From the NCBI GenBank assembly GCA_028551475.1, contig CM052356.1:23959884-24023883 (forward strand): 64,000 nucleotides of DNA, in the 5' to 3' direction. The notes under the pieces were generated by a model. The model saw only the letters and a list, made by a program, of their open reading frames with translations. It searched no databases and was not told the DNA's origin. Source of the DNA: Casuarina equisetifolia. Its lineage: Eukaryota; Streptophyta; Magnoliopsida; Fagales; Casuarinaceae. Positions 36,609 through 51,924 of the stretch are shown here, piece by piece; the first letter of the stretch is position 1, and the number at the start of each line of letters is the position of its first letter. Position numbers and translations under genes: made by a program.

Positions 36609-37004
36609 TTTTGCTGCAAACCAGTTAAGGAGCTGAAGAAAAAATCAGAGCGCAGAGAAATCTAACAGACGTCTACGAGGGGTCTGATTCTCTTCGACCC
36701 TCAATCTCGCACGACTCTCTCCCACCGAGTTCAGCGGAGTCGTTGACGCTTCTAAATGCGCTTTAGGTGAAAAATAAAAAATAAAAAATAAAAAATAAAA
36801 AAAGAGAGGCAAAAAGACAAAAAGCCGGCCCGTATCTTTGCGGGCTGCGCGTGCGAGCGAGAGAGGGACGTTATAAATTTAATTGGAGCCGCTTGCCGCC
36901 TAGGGTTCGATTCGTGGAGGATATTGTACCAACGGCGCTGGGATTGGATTGGAGGCGTTTTCCATGGAGAATTGAAGTTCGACGATGCTTTACCTACGCG
37001 ACAT

Positions 37005-37010
37005 CACGTG
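37005..37010. promoter_or_regulatory. G-box CACGTG upstream of GDT1 copy B
   Basis: CACGTG about 400 bp upstream of the copy B start codon, in the same position as the copy A G-box and with conserved flanks. Confidence 0.45.
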
Positions 37011-37065
37011 CGTGGCAGACACTCATTGATGTGGCTCGCCTCTAGTCTGGCTCCTGGCTCAAAGC

Positions 37066-39319
37066 TGCTGTAGACTGATTCTTTGTCAGCACTAAGGAGT
37101 CACTGGCTAAGCCGATGGAAATTCTTTATTAAAGTAAATAAATAAACAAATCCTTGAGCTCATCATGGGTTCGATTGCGGAGGATATTGTAGTGGAGGTG
37201 ATGAAGGAAAGGATGCTTTCAGGACCTCACATATGAGCATCCCTCATCTTGGCGGATATATGCCACCCAAAAAATAGTATTTAAGTGTCAATTATTTTGG
37301 TATATGCCCTTTGGCATTTTAGCTTTTTAGTGTTATCTTTAAAAAGCTATATTCGTCAAATCTTTAAAAAGACGTTTTTTTAAAAAAAAAAAAATTTTCA
37401 CTTCAGTTTATTCTTTGAGTCATCCAACTGCAGTTTCATTTGTCAGTGTCAAGTGAGTATCATTGATACTTCGATGAAAAAGGATATATTCTTCTTGTTT
37501 TCCCAAAAGTTGGATTCGAAAGTTTATTACAAAAAATATGTATGCGAGAACTTCCTTACAGTCATGCTAATAATGAAAAATCCTTGAGTTCTTCGTGGGA
37601 CTCGTATGCAATCCAGGGAGGCTTATGTTAAGATGTCCTTTTCATTGTCCTTGTACAAGAAACTGGTATGCTTAAACAAAGACATTATGAGAGTCCCAGG
37701 CGATAACGAAAGAAATCTTTTCATTGTATCTGTTATTTTGCAACAAAGTCAACCCTCCGGTTTGCGGTGCCTACTGAAACATGAGGTGTTTACTGACGTG
37801 CGTAGCGTAGATTACTTGAGGAGTAGTTAACGAGCCGTCAGAAGATCTTTTAGACTAACTCACCCTCCAATCAGAAGCCTGAAAGTTCAACCGAAATCTT
37901 AACAAAAGTGGAAAAGCGATGAAGAGGGGAAAAAGCAGGTGTCGCTTTTCCCGGATTTCAAGTACGGACACCTCAGCTGGGCACCACCTCAAGAAATTTC
38001 ATCGCCTTTGTCCAGCTCTGGACTCCCTACGGACGTAACACCACATAGGCAGCTTCCTTTCTTCGGCTCTGTTCTTGTTTATTTCTTGGGTAACCCAAAC
38101 CCACACGCGTAACAAGAAGTCACGGATCCTTGTGGGACACGCTGCTGTGAAGGAGTTCCCTGGTCTCAAGCAAAGTACGGATTGAAAGAAATCTAACGAG
38201 GATAAAACTTTTTTTTTTTTTTAATAATTTAAAACTCCCACAAAGCTTGTTTAATGACTTAGACTGGGAAAAACAGCAATCCGTCCCAAATAAAGCTTCT
38301 TTGGGTCAAGAGCTGTCAGCCTCCTCTAATCACCTTTAGCTCTAGTTGACACGAGGCTGTTACAACTATAAACTCAGAACCTCCAAATTGTTGGTGATTA
38401 GAGCAGGATGCCCAGAACTTTACGCACAACTCTATCAATCTTTAGTCGAGTATATGGAGCAGAACATGGTGTTTGCTAGTGAAGTACATGTTTATTTGCC
38501 CATTGTTTTGATCTGCAATTTGGGCCGACAATGACAACGACAATGGGTTGAGGTCAGAGTGCGTTTGATCCGTTTGAGGTCGAGAAGATTTTCTCGGCCC
38601 ACTCAGAAAATACCGAGTGTTCCTTTCTGGTGGGTAATTTTGTGTTGGGCCCGGTAGCACAAAGGCTAGCTTTGACGTAATGATTATTCCCCTCAACTTG
38701 TGAGCACAATCGAGGGTTAGTTGCGTCAGTGGCGTACAGCCCTCTTGAGTCCAACCTAACCTTTTGACTTGGAATGTTCCCGAGAAGGTCACCATCGAGT
38801 TGCTTTTGGGAAACCAGAACAAATTTAGATCTAATACGGTCAAAAGGGTCGAAGAGAACAGATCCATGAGTGGTGAAAAAGAGTAAAAAAATCAGGCCTT
38901 TTTCAAACCTCTAATACTCCGTGCTAGAATTAAATTTCTTACAATACCACCCGTTTCACCCTCAAAAACCCACGTAGAGAAACGTTGGTGGTAAAATACA
39001 GCAACAAGAAACATTAACTTACACACAAAGGCAATGACATCGGGAAACCATCTGATAAGTTCCCAAGCTTATACTGCCCGAGATCTGTCGAAAACATCCT
39101 TTACGCCCCACCTATTGGTCAGGTAAAGAGCATCCAAAGCTTCTCTCCCACCCTATAGCCTTTTGTTTTCATAACGTGCTTGACGTGAGTCGCGATAAAA
39201 TAAAAAGCCCCGTAGTCTCCAAGCTATTGTCATCCCTCTCTCTGACTCTCTGTCTCACTGTCTCACTGTCTCACTGTCTTTCTGTCTGTCTACCTCCCTC
39301 TCTGATTCCAGTGGCCAAA
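37066..39319. other. Spacer and upstream region of the aspartic protease
   Basis: No gene recognised. A runs lie near 37380 and 38210. The 141-codon minus-strand frame at 38442-38867 has no family resemblance. Just before the protease start is a pyrimidine-rich leader (about 39226-39305) with repeats of ctgtctca, probably 5' UTR, and a weak TATA-like gataaaataaaa near 39194. Confidence 0.5.
39226..39305 (+). repeat. Pyrimidine-rich simple repeat in protease leader
   Basis: Imperfect repeats of tctctctg / ctgtctca just upstream of the aspartic protease start codon, likely in its 5' UTR. Confidence 0.6.
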
Positions 39320-40771
39320 ATGAGGTTCTCACCTCACCTTATCTTCTTCTCCTTGTTCTGTGCTTTGGTAGGCATAGTCCACTCCAGAAGCTCACCTCAG
39401 ACCCCCAAAACGACCATTCTCGACGTCACCGCTTCGATTCGCCAAACCCAAACCGTTTTCGCGACCCAAGCACTCAACCAACAGAATCCGAGCTTCTCAT
39501 CTGAGTCTGCGCTCGCTTTTCATCTGCATTCTAGAGCATCACTCCTGAAACACTCTGATGTTGACTACAAGTCCCTGACTTTAGCCCGACTCGAGCGTGA
39601 CTCGGCCCGTGTGAGATCTTTGACGGCCCGGCTAGATCTAGCGCTTCGAGGCATTCGCCAATCAGATCTTAAACCGTTGGACACAAGCGGCGGTCAGGGG
39701 TTTGAAGCTGAGGAGATACAAGGGCCGGTTGTTTCAGGGACGAGCGAGGGAAGCGGCGAGTACTTCTCACGTGTCGGAATCGGCAAGCCGCCGAGTTCAG
39801 TTTACATGGTGCTCGACACGGGTAGTGACGTCAACTGGCTACAGTGCGCTCCCTGCGCCGACTGCTACCAGCAGGCTGACCCGATCTTTCAGCCGGCTTC
39901 GTCCTCTTCGTACGCGCCGCTCTCATGCGAGACGCAGCAATGCAGGTCCCTGGACGTCTCCGAGTGCCGCAACAACACGTGTCTCTATGAGGTGTCCTAC
40001 GGCGACGGCTCTTACACCGTCGGCGACTTCGTGACTGAGACCATCACACTTGGGTCCACTTCGGTCCCCAGCGTAGCCCTTGGCTGTGGCCACAACAATG
40101 AAGGCTTGTTCATCGGCGCCGCTGGCTTGCTCGGCCTCGGCGGCGGCTCTCTATCGTTCCCGTCTCAGCTGAATGCCTCATCCTTCTCTTACTGTCTCGT
40201 GGACCGTGATAGTGACTCAGTCTCCACCCTTGAGTTCAACTCACCTCTTCCTCCTAACGCCGTTACGGCCCCGTTGCACCGTAATCCCCAGCTGGACACA
40301 TTTTACTACCTCAGCCTCACTGGGCTTAGCGTTGGCGGCGAGTTGCTTCCAGTTCCCAAGTCCGCCTTCAAAATCGACGATACCGGAAACGGCGGAATCA
40401 TCATCGACTCGGGTACGGCCGTTACCCGGTTTCAAACGGACACCTACAACTCGCTCCGAGACGCGTTCGTGAAGGGCACGCGGAACTTGCCGTCTACAAA
40501 CGGCGTGGCGCTGTTCGACACGTGCTACGACCTGTCGTCGAAGTCCAGTGTCGAAGTCCCAACGGTGGCGTTTCATTTTCCAGACGGGAAGACGTTGCCG
40601 TTACCAGCCAAGAATTACCTAATACCGATAGACTCGGCCGGGACGTTCTGCTTCGCATTCGCTCCGACCGCGTCGGCGTTGTCAATCGTCGGGAATGTCC
40701 AACAGCAAGGGACACGGGTCGGGTTCGATCTCGCAAATTCTGTCGTCGGGTTTTCACCCGATAAATGCTAA
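39320..40771 (+). CDS. Nepenthesin-like (A1B) aspartic protease, secreted
   Basis: An intronless gene for a 483-aa pepsin-fold protease of the plant aspartyl protease/nepenthesin-like group (ASPG-type). The chosen start, MRFSPHL, gives a clear signal peptide (hydrophobic to about residue 21, ...VGIVHS); an in-frame ATG 48 codons upstream lies in the pyrimidine-rich leader and is not preferred. Then a propeptide to about residue 140 and the mature enzyme: first catalytic DTGSDVNWLQC (Asp about 166), the Cys-rich nepenthesin insert (CAPCADC...C...C), flap YGDGSYTVG, GCGHNNEGLF, second catalytic DSGTAVTRF (Asp about 363) and the ending SVVGFSPDKC. All catalytic features are present. GC content is clearly higher than in the flanks, usual for intronless plant proteases. 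The position next to GDT1 and CTL matches At1g25510. The substrate is unknown. Confidence 0.95.
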   Translation: MRFSPHLIFFSLFCALVGIVHSRSSPQTPKTTILDVTASIRQTQTVFATQALNQQNPSFSSESALAFHLHSRASLLKHSDVDYKSLTLARLERDSARVRSLTARLDLALRGIRQSDLKPLDTSGGQGFEAEEIQGPVVSGTSEGSGEYFSRVGIGKPPSSVYMVLDTGSDVNWLQCAPCADCYQQADPIFQPASSSSYAPLSCETQQCRSLDVSECRNNTCLYEVSYGDGSYTVGDFVTETITLGSTSVPSVALGCGHNNEGLFIGAAGLLGLGGGSLSFPSQLNASSFSYCLVDRDSDSVSTLEFNSPLPPNAVTAPLHRNPQLDTFYYLSLTGLSVGGELLPVPKSAFKIDDTGNGGIIIDSGTAVTRFQTDTYNSLRDAFVKGTRNLPSTNGVALFDTCYDLSSKSSVEVPTVAFHFPDGKTLPLPAKNYLIPIDSAGTFCFAFAPTASALSIVGNVQQQGTRVGFDLANSVVGFSPDKC

Positions 40772-42306
40772 GAGGAATGAATTTGTTTATGGATTATGTT
40801 TGACAGCGTCTTAGGTTTTGTTTTTCAATGAAAACCCAAGATTTTTACTTTACCATTTCATATCGATTTCTTCTTCTTCGGCGAACCATAACCCTGGTTG
40901 GGTAAAGTTGTCGGAACTTTTGAGAGGTTCGAAGCGTATACGATGACATTACCGCTACTCCTTAATCCTTTACGAAGTATAGTATAGTAAGGTGTAAGGA
41001 AAGTAAGTCAACAACTGTGTCAGTACCCAGGAAAAGAGAAAAATAAAAGGAGAATAGAGATTCAGAGGCCACTGGCCTTATCCCCAAAAGTGTCGGGTGG
41101 AGCAATCAAGTCATGTGCACTTTCCAGGACATTTGAGCCTTTATGTCTCGGTGGAGTGGACTTTACCTTTTACTATCCTCTTTCAATAATCAATGGCAAA
41201 ATCGTGGGTCTTGTCGGACGCCTTCGGTGCAGTCCAGGACAAGTAACTAGATTGAAATGCTGTATGCTTTAATAATACAAAGTTTTATATGCTTTAAATC
41301 GCAACTTGACAAGGGTTTAAAGGGTAAGGTTAGAGATGAAGTTTTTTTTTCTTCTGTTCTTTATCGAGTTTTTTATGTTGCGAGGCGAGATACAGAACAT
41401 GCTCAGGCCGGCTTCTCAAAGACAATTGCATTTTCACTTCCATCGAAATGACCAAGAAATTGCCCCACTGATTATAACTGCGATGGCCCATGTATTTCCT
41501 GCATTTTACGGTGGGAGGCCTTCTCCAGAAGGACGAGACAGCGACGTTAACAATCTTAAAAAAGGACCTTCGACTCGTTAGACAGATGCATGCGTCGACA
41601 TAAACCCTACCTTTGTCGCGAAAACAGGGTTTTTTATTAAATTACATATAGACGCAAACACATGCAGAATGAAGACATTTTTCGTTTACGATAATACGTT
41701 TATATATTCTAAAGTCTTCATATAAGAAAAAGTCAGTGGTCAATTTCAATATCCTAGTTATAATCTCATTAAGAAAAACCATTGATTTTGATATTTAACT
41801 AATCAAATCTGTGAGTAAATGAGGCAATAAGGTGGTGACACACTTAGCGTGATCAAAAATATTACTGTAATTGATAATTTTATGGATATGTTTCATTTCT
41901 GGCAATCACAAAAAGGACATCACCCAAATTCTAACCAAATGTAAACACCTCAATCAAATGAAGAGGAAGGAAAAGACAAAATAGAAGTCGAGGTGCGGTG
42001 CCGCTTCAAGAGGCGCGTGGGTTCGTCTCTCCGCCTCCAATTAGATCTGAGACAGTTAAACGAATCAGGACATTCAAATACTTCACCCTCGCTCTCTGTT
42101 TCTGTCTGTGTCTCTGTTTCTTAACGGTTGAGTTTCGGTTCCTCTCCAGTTCGCATGATTCTAAACCAAAACCCTAGAATTCTTCTCCATTCACCGCTGC
42201 TCTTCCAGTTCACATTCTCTCTTCCTTTTGACCTTTCAAAACCAAATTCAAATCCCCTATTCCCTTAACCGCTACGTAATATGTCACTCAGTCGTTGCTT
42301 CCCACC
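40772..42306. other. Spacer between the protease and the CTL gene
   Basis: Probable protease 3' UTR, then unassigned sequence, then a pyrimidine-rich stretch (about 42065-42250) that is probably promoter and 5' UTR of the CTL gene. No other gene seen. Confidence 0.5.
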
Positions 42307-45300
42307 ATGAGCGACTCTCAGAGCCCCACCTCCTCCTCCTTTGATTCCCCTTCCGTCTCCGGCGCCAACCAGGTTTCCGATCTCTCCCTCTGATTTACAA
42401 ACACTTTGAGTTTAATTCTTATCTCGGTCTCACTGGATCCCGCATTTACTGCGCTATAAATGCAAAGCTTTGATCCCTCCTTTTTGCACTTCTTGGTTGC
42501 TTCATAATTATAGTCTTCTTAAAACACTCAAACTTTTCGTCCCATTTCGAACTTTTTTTTTTTTTTTTGGCAATTTAGAATGTGTTCTCAATCCGACTGC
42601 AACTGTTTACACATGATTTTCGGGTTCAAGTTACCAAACAATTACTTTTCTTCTGAAGTTCAGTTATTGAAGAATCATTTTAATCTATATCTTGGACAAG
42701 CAGCTCTTTTTTGGCCAACGCTATTAGGTCTGATCACTTTTAGCCCCGCTCTATCTAGGGGCAAACAAATTTATTTATTTATTTATTTTTATCATCTATG
42801 TGTTTTCTCTGGGTAATTTACTCTGATTTGTGCTGAAGTTTTTTTTTTTTTTTTTGTAAATAAATCATTGATCAATGTCGAAATAGGTGTTTTGGATAAA
42901 CTTTTGTATTTCTTTGCGTGATTTACTGAAAACTTCCGAGGAAGATATTAATATTTTATGTTCGAATGATTATAGAATGTGGTCCGGAGTCGGAGAAGTG
43001 GCGATGGTGCTCAACCGCTGGATTCTGAGCCATCACGCCACTGGCACGATATCTTTTGGTTGGCAGTATTTATGCTTCATTTGGTGATTTTGGGATTCGG
43101 CCTCGTGGTTATCGGGTTAAACAGGTTCCAGAAAACGAATAGGCTAAATATTGATAGGTACGCTAGACATTTGGAACCCAGCGGGGGCTTGACGGAGAAT
43201 TACTGGCCCATCTATGCTGTTGCTGGTGGTGTTGGGACTGCTCTGGGATGTATTTGGTTGTTGTTACTGGGTTCACAAGCTAATCACATGATGAAGGTTT
43301 CGGTGCACATTTTGACTACCTATCTTGCTGTGATTAGCGTTTTATGTTTCTGGGGCGAGCTTTTCTTTTGGGGCGTTGTATTTGCGATTGGTGCTACATT
43401 GCAGTTCTTGTATGTCATATCAGTAATAGACAGGTATGAGCTCAAAGTATTTTCTTATGATTGGTGCATGGTTGCCGAATACTTTTCCCATCAAAACCCT
43501 GACTTCTGAACAATCTTTCAGCGAGTTGAGATGTTGGTGGGAATGCATGAATGCCTACAAGTCCATCCTAGAGTACAAAATGATGTCACAACTTAGAAAG
43601 CCACAACTACGAGAGCAATAATGTCTCACAGATGCATGCACTGTCTAATTTTGATTGATTTTACATATGGGAGGAGGTGGCATTTAAACTTTCTGATTAG
43701 CATTTTTTAGTTAGTTCATGGTTTCTATCTCTCTTTCTCTCTCTGGAACACTTACACAATTGAATGCTGCTATTAATGAATCCAAATCAGAAAATCAGGT
43801 CTTCTGGTCTTTCTTGTCTTACACAATTACTTCATCTAACTATATATTGTTCATCTATAGACTTCCATTCACCATTCTGGTATTGCAAAAGGCTGTGAAG
43901 ATGGTATGGAGTCTTCCAAAAGTTATGAGGGTAGCATATGCATTCATGCTTGTCATGCTTGTATGGATGGGATTATGGTCTTTTGGAGCAGCTGGTGTTG
44001 TGGCTTCAAGCATGGGTGATGGTGGACGCTGGTGGCTTCTTGTGGTGAGCTGGCAAGTTTTGCTCTTCATTACATCAATTGTTATTATAATGAGGATTAT
44101 AGTGAACTACTATTGGAACGAGTGACAATGAATGAAACCAACTGATAAATTTTTTTCCTTTTTATATCCAGGTCTTATCTGTAAGCTTATTCTGGACAGG
44201 TGCTGTCCTCTGTAATACTGTACATGTTATAATATCTGGGATGGTTTTTCTTGTTCTTAACCACGGTGGTCATGAAGCATCATCGATTCCTTCAAATTCA
44301 TTAAGGAAGTCTTTACGGCATGCTGTGACTACATCCTTTGGAAGCATTTGCTATGGATCACTCTTTACAGCTGCTATTCGAACACTACGGTGGGAGGTAT
44401 CCATTTTGGCATTTGTTACATTTTCTTACTTGTTTTCAAGTCTGTGATTATGTTATTACTTCTCATTAAATGTTTGAAACATACTTCAGATTCGGGGAGT
44501 TCGGTCAAAGATTGGCAACAATGAGTGTCTACTTTGCTGTGTTGATTTTCTATTTCATCTCGTGGAAACACTGGTTCGTTTTTTCAACAAGTATGCCTAT
44601 GTTCAGGTAGTATTTCTCTGTAAGCTTTTGTCGTGATACATGCATGCTTGTTATAGGAAATATCTGCACTGACATATATATGCTTGTTCATATTTATGTT
44701 TATATATGGGATTTGTGTGTCTAAAATTACTTATGGTAACAGGCTTATAAAACTCATTCAATTGAGAGAATGAAAAGATAAATATGATATAAGAAACATA
44801 AGGATGGAATATGTTTTTGGAGCTTAACCTTTTGGCCACCAAGCCACGTAGTTTGGTTTATTGATTTCGCTGAGGATTTTAAGATTACTAGGAAAACGGT
44901 CTCTGGAAATGTGGTTATAGGCTTGGTAGGTCAAAAGAAATCAGTACAATAGAGTTACCACATGAAAATAGGTGACTCACTACATATACATTATCTAAAC
45001 TTATTCACAGTGATAGGCTTATATGATCAACTCTATGCTGCATTATGTTTTTGAAGCAGAATATTGAGAAAAAAGCTACTTAATTTACTTCATTGATTTA
45101 GATGGACAAGGATGTTCAGGTTGCTGGGATAATGGACTCTTGAGATGCAGGTATAGGCTGAGCCGGTCATAGAGTCAGCACATGAAAATAGGTACTCATC
45201 ACACATTGAGGGCACTAATGGGGACCAAGTCAAAGGCCATGAAAAAAGTTATTCCAGAAGTATAAATTCTCTTGCACCCAAAGAACCTTATTGGTCAATT

Positions 45301-47080
45301 TGTTGGGTTATTCTGCCATGGATAATACACTTATTTGGTTTTTCAATTAGTATACAATTTATTTAGGAAATTTGTGTAGTGGTTGTTGGAGAATACAGAT
45401 ACTCCCACCAAAAACAAAAGGGTGATAGAGGAGTTTGAAATTCAATCCTGTGAGGGTGAATCAGTGCTATGTTCCTGTAAAAGAACCTTTTAATTTGCCT
45501 CAAAGGTTCTTCTATGTTGATAAGATTGGACTGGAGTGAAGCAAAGAAAAAAGTACATAGGTAATGCATGAAGAAAAATCAACAAAAACCAAACATACAC
45601 AGATCCATCTTCAGTTGTTTTTTGTTTTTCTTTTTGGGGTAGAAAAACAAATAACAGTATCCTGTGTTAAAAATTGAACCCAACAAAAATGAAAACATTT
45701 TACTCCCAGCTACTACTAGCTTATTGCATTCAACAAATTCTCTTAGCTTTACAGGTTTTGCTTTCTTTTTTCACATTGCTCTGGCTCACTCATCAGTAAA
45801 ATCTGATCTGAGATATCTGTGGGGCTTAAAGCCATTAAAATATCACCTTTTTCTTTTAAAGTTCTGTCCTCAATCTCTAACGCTGCTATATCAATCTCTT
45901 TCACTTACCATGACCTATTTCTTCTGCATAGCAGCCTCATTCCGGGGTGGTGGATACTTGATTCACTTTTCATTGTGGACTCTGACTGTGAATTTGATGA
46001 TTGTTAGAGTAAATTTATTTGTTTATTTGTCTCCTGCTACTGTCAATTCTAGAATATAGTTTACGTAAAGCATGATTTTCAACGCCTTTTGTCTTCAGAT
46101 TGCTGTTTGTGGCAAAAGCTTTAATCATTCAGCAAGGGATGCCTGGGAGTTATTCCAGTCAACTGGAGTTGAAGCTCTTGTTGCCTATGATTGTTCAGGT
46201 GCTGTTCTGCTAATGGGCACCCTTTTGGGCGGGCTTGTCACTGGAACTTGCACTGGTGCTTGGACCTGGTTTAAGTGGAGGGACAGAGTGAGCATGGTGG
46301 GGTCCACTGCAATGTTAATGGGAATGGTCTTGGTAAGTTTTTCCCTTCAACTAAATTTACCCCTTTTTCAACTAATCTGTTGCTTAAATTTCTGGTCAAT
46401 TAAAAAGATTGTGTTATAATTTGGTTTAAGGATGTTAGACTGATGTCCTAGTAACTCAAGGACTTGTCAGGTGTGCTCCCACCGGTATCCGGAGACGTGT
46501 AAAATGTTTTTAGACTCAGCAAAAAATAGGGTTTCTAACCAAGTTGACATTTTGTATGGAGTAGAGATTTGTCCTTATCCAATTCCAGGAATTAGTTGCT
46601 GATATCTTTTGCCTTAATCGCTAGTAATTTGCTTCAATTCTACTACACATTTCTTATGTGATTGTAAGGGGACGGGGAAGCACTGGAAAACTCTTGATTT
46701 CACTGCTTTTCAACAATTACCCGATACTAGATTAGCTCAGGTTGTTTTCATAGCAATCTATGCTTGACTACTGGAGACAGTCCTTGTTAAAAATTATGAC
46801 ACTGTGCTGAAATTTTATTGCAAAACAGTTGCGATGTAATATCTAAATGATGGTAAAATATCAGGTGGGACTGGCAATGGTCGTGGTTGAAAGCGCGGTT
46901 ACATCAATATACATCTGTTATGCAGAAGATCCATTCTTAATTCATAGATGGGACCCTGAATTTTTTGACCAGATGTCAGAGATGTTACACCAACGTCTTC
47001 AGCATAGGAGCGCCAGGGTAAGGGAAGTGTTAACTCAGAGTCGGCTGGATGGTCATATGCAAGAAATGCTACCTGTTTGA
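42307..47080 (+). CDS. Choline transporter-like (SLC44/CTL family) membrane protein
   Basis: Seven exons: 42307-42372, 42976-43433, 43861-44044, 44172-44396, 44490-44606, 46099-46332 and 46865-47080. All have GT-AG borders and one continuous frame of 1500 nt, 499 aa. The start MSDSQSPTSSSFDS is a short Ser-rich cytosolic head, spliced to NVVRSRRSGDG. The rest is a multi-helix membrane protein: WLAVFMLHLVILGFGLVVIG, YAVAGGVGTALG, HILTTYLAVISVLCF, GLWSFGAAGVVASS, GAVLCNTVHVIISGMVFLVL, RKSLRHAVTTSFGSICYGSLF, CCVDFLFHLVETLVRFFNKYAYVQ and GAVLLMGTLLGGLVTG. These are traits of the plasma-membrane choline transporter family (Pfam PF04515), where SFGSI and FNxYAY are typical words. It ends in a soluble tail HQRLQHRSARVREVL. 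Family members move choline or related lipids; the substrate of this plant clade is not established. Its place matches At1g25500. Confidence 0.93.
44607..46098 (+). other. Large CTL intron with an internal imperfect repeat
   Basis: 1.5-kb intron. Two stretches, about 44860-44990 and 45090-45215, share spaced words (ttgatttcgctga/ttgatttaga, ataggct, cacatgaaaataggt) and look like an old internal duplication. No coding sequence. Confidence 0.45.
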
Positions 47081-50560
<3,480 letters not shown>

Positions 50561-50564
50561 AAAA

Positions 50565-50690
50565 TATTGAAAACTCTCCTGGCCTAATGATAACTGGATT
50601 AGGATCCTTGACCAGTGAATCTACCTTAACAGGTTCAAATCCCTTCTCCCTCTCTTGTGTATGTATGTTAAAAAAAAATAAAAATGTAGG
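50565..50690 (+). mobile_element. Possible tRNA-derived SINE
   Basis: An A-box-like ctggcctaatgataa (about 50578) is followed about 50 bp later by a B-box-like aggttcaaatccc (about 50630), then a short body ending in an A-rich tail (ttaaaaaaaaataaaaatg). This is the layout of a short plant SINE. No convincing target-site duplication, so tentative. Confidence 0.4.
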
Positions 50691-51139
50691 TGAGAAACTG
50701 AGGTAGTTGGAACCATAGAGCATAGAGGAAGCTCCCCCATTTCTTTTGAACATTTTCTCTTTCTTGAGTATTATAAATTATAAAAAAATATTTATATTTA
50801 ATTCAAAATTTTAATACACTAAGTGAAGAAACTAATTTTTCTATAAATTATTTTTCATAAGTATTTTATATATGAGACCTAGCATGTCTCTATACTCAAA
50901 TATTGGGAAAATGCATCTCACAAGAGTCTTTATTCATAACTATGAAATATAAATTCTTAATAGGCTTTTTAACAATATGAGACAATAATTCTATACTATT
51001 TATTTAATATGACCAATACTTATTTACCTAAAAAAGAATATCAAGTCCAAGGCATGTTATATGTAAGAGAGAAGTTGAGGTAGCTGGCTCCTTAACATTG
51101 ACACCCCGATTAGTGCACAGTAGCAACGTTAAAAATTGA

Positions 51140-51370
51140 CATTGTTCCCATTGATTAGGAATGGTTGTACTTTAATATTTTTGATATATTTCCTTTATTA
51201 GTGATGTAATATCCCGTGTAATATTCATTGTAATATTTCTCGTATTCATTACATTTATATGTATTCCTTATATAGAATAAGTTTCATGCCTATAAAATAA
51301 GCTTAGCCTTGTATATACATTATAATTGTATCAATATAATCGATCTGCTACACTTATTTGTATTCACTTT
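51140..51370 (+). promoter_or_regulatory. Upstream region of the inhibitor gene, TATA box at 51291
   Basis: tataaaataa at 51291-51300 lies 112 bp before the inhibitor start codon, a good plant TATA box giving a leader of about 80-90 nt. The whole segment (AT-rich, repeated gtaatatt words, cttagccttgtatatac) has the look of a Copia-type LTR, but no ends or target duplication could be fixed. Confidence 0.45.
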
Positions 51371-51411
51371 CTTATATGTAATTATAGCTCATTGCCTGTT
51401 CCACTGAAAGC

Positions 51412-51924
51412 ATGAAGCCCGTTTCCAAGCTCTTCTTCGTGCTGCTTGTAACTGTTTGGCCATACGGAATTCCTGCTACGACGGGAAAACCTGATTTGAT
51501 CTCCAAAGCTTGTGATATCACTCTGTACAGGGAGCTCTGCAGAAATACTCTTGAATTGGACCCCCAGGGCCGTGCAGCTACTGATCTCTATGGCCTGGCC
51601 ACAGTAGCTCTGAAACGTGCAACATCTGAAGGCACCGAAATACGTGACCAAGCCAACAAACTTCTAAGGGAGACATCGGACAAGGCAACTAAAGAAAAGC
51701 TGGTAGATTGCTCCGGGAACTTCGAAACTGCCGTTGAACAACTTGAAGAGTCGCAACCTGCCTTGGCATCTAAGGCATACGCTGATGTCAAGACTTGGGT
51801 CTCAGCGGCCATGACGGATGCCGGCTTATGTGAAGATATTTCTGCGATAGCCACCCGGAGTACCACATTCAACCAACTATGCAGCAATGTCTTGGCCCTT
51901 ACGGATCTACTCGCAGATTTCTAA
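51412..51924 (+). CDS. Invertase/pectin methylesterase inhibitor-domain protein
   Basis: Intronless, 170 aa, apoplastic. A signal peptide of about 20-24 residues (MKPVSKLFFVLLVTVWPYGI) leads into a PMEI/invertase-inhibitor four-helix domain: DLISKACDITLYRELCRNTL with Cys34 and Cys43 forming the N-terminal hairpin disulfide, LVDCSGNFETAVEQL (Cys100), and VKTWVSAAMTDAGLC (Cys140) for the second disulfide. A fifth Cys157 lies in FNQLCSNVLAL, where some family members also have one. The length is normal (150-200 aa). Such proteins block pectin methylesterases or acid invertases; sequence alone does not say which. It has no counterpart in the Arabidopsis gene order I recall, so it may be a separate insertion. 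Confidence 0.9.
   Translation: MKPVSKLFFVLLVTVWPYGIPATTGKPDLISKACDITLYRELCRNTLELDPQGRAATDLYGLATVALKRATSEGTEIRDQANKLLRETSDKATKEKLVDCSGNFETAVEQLEESQPALASKAYADVKTWVSAAMTDAGLCEDISAIATRSTTFNQLCSNVLALTDLLADF

Larger units (their letters stand above)
28955..37065. repeat. Tandem-duplicated block, copy B
   Basis: Collinear partner of 8421-15745, with GDT1 copy B. The block resumes about 190 bp right of the Copia element. It has no TRIM insertion, and its non-GDT1 half (29.88-31.3 kb) is more altered than in copy A. Confidence 0.85.

Noticed and set aside
38442-38867. 141-codon minus-strand frame before the protease
   Set aside because: No recognisable domain, no promoter or splice context, and atypical composition.
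39702-40764. Several open frames inside the aspartic protease on both strands
   Set aside because: Shadows of a GC-rich coding exon; Arg/Pro-rich and without family features.
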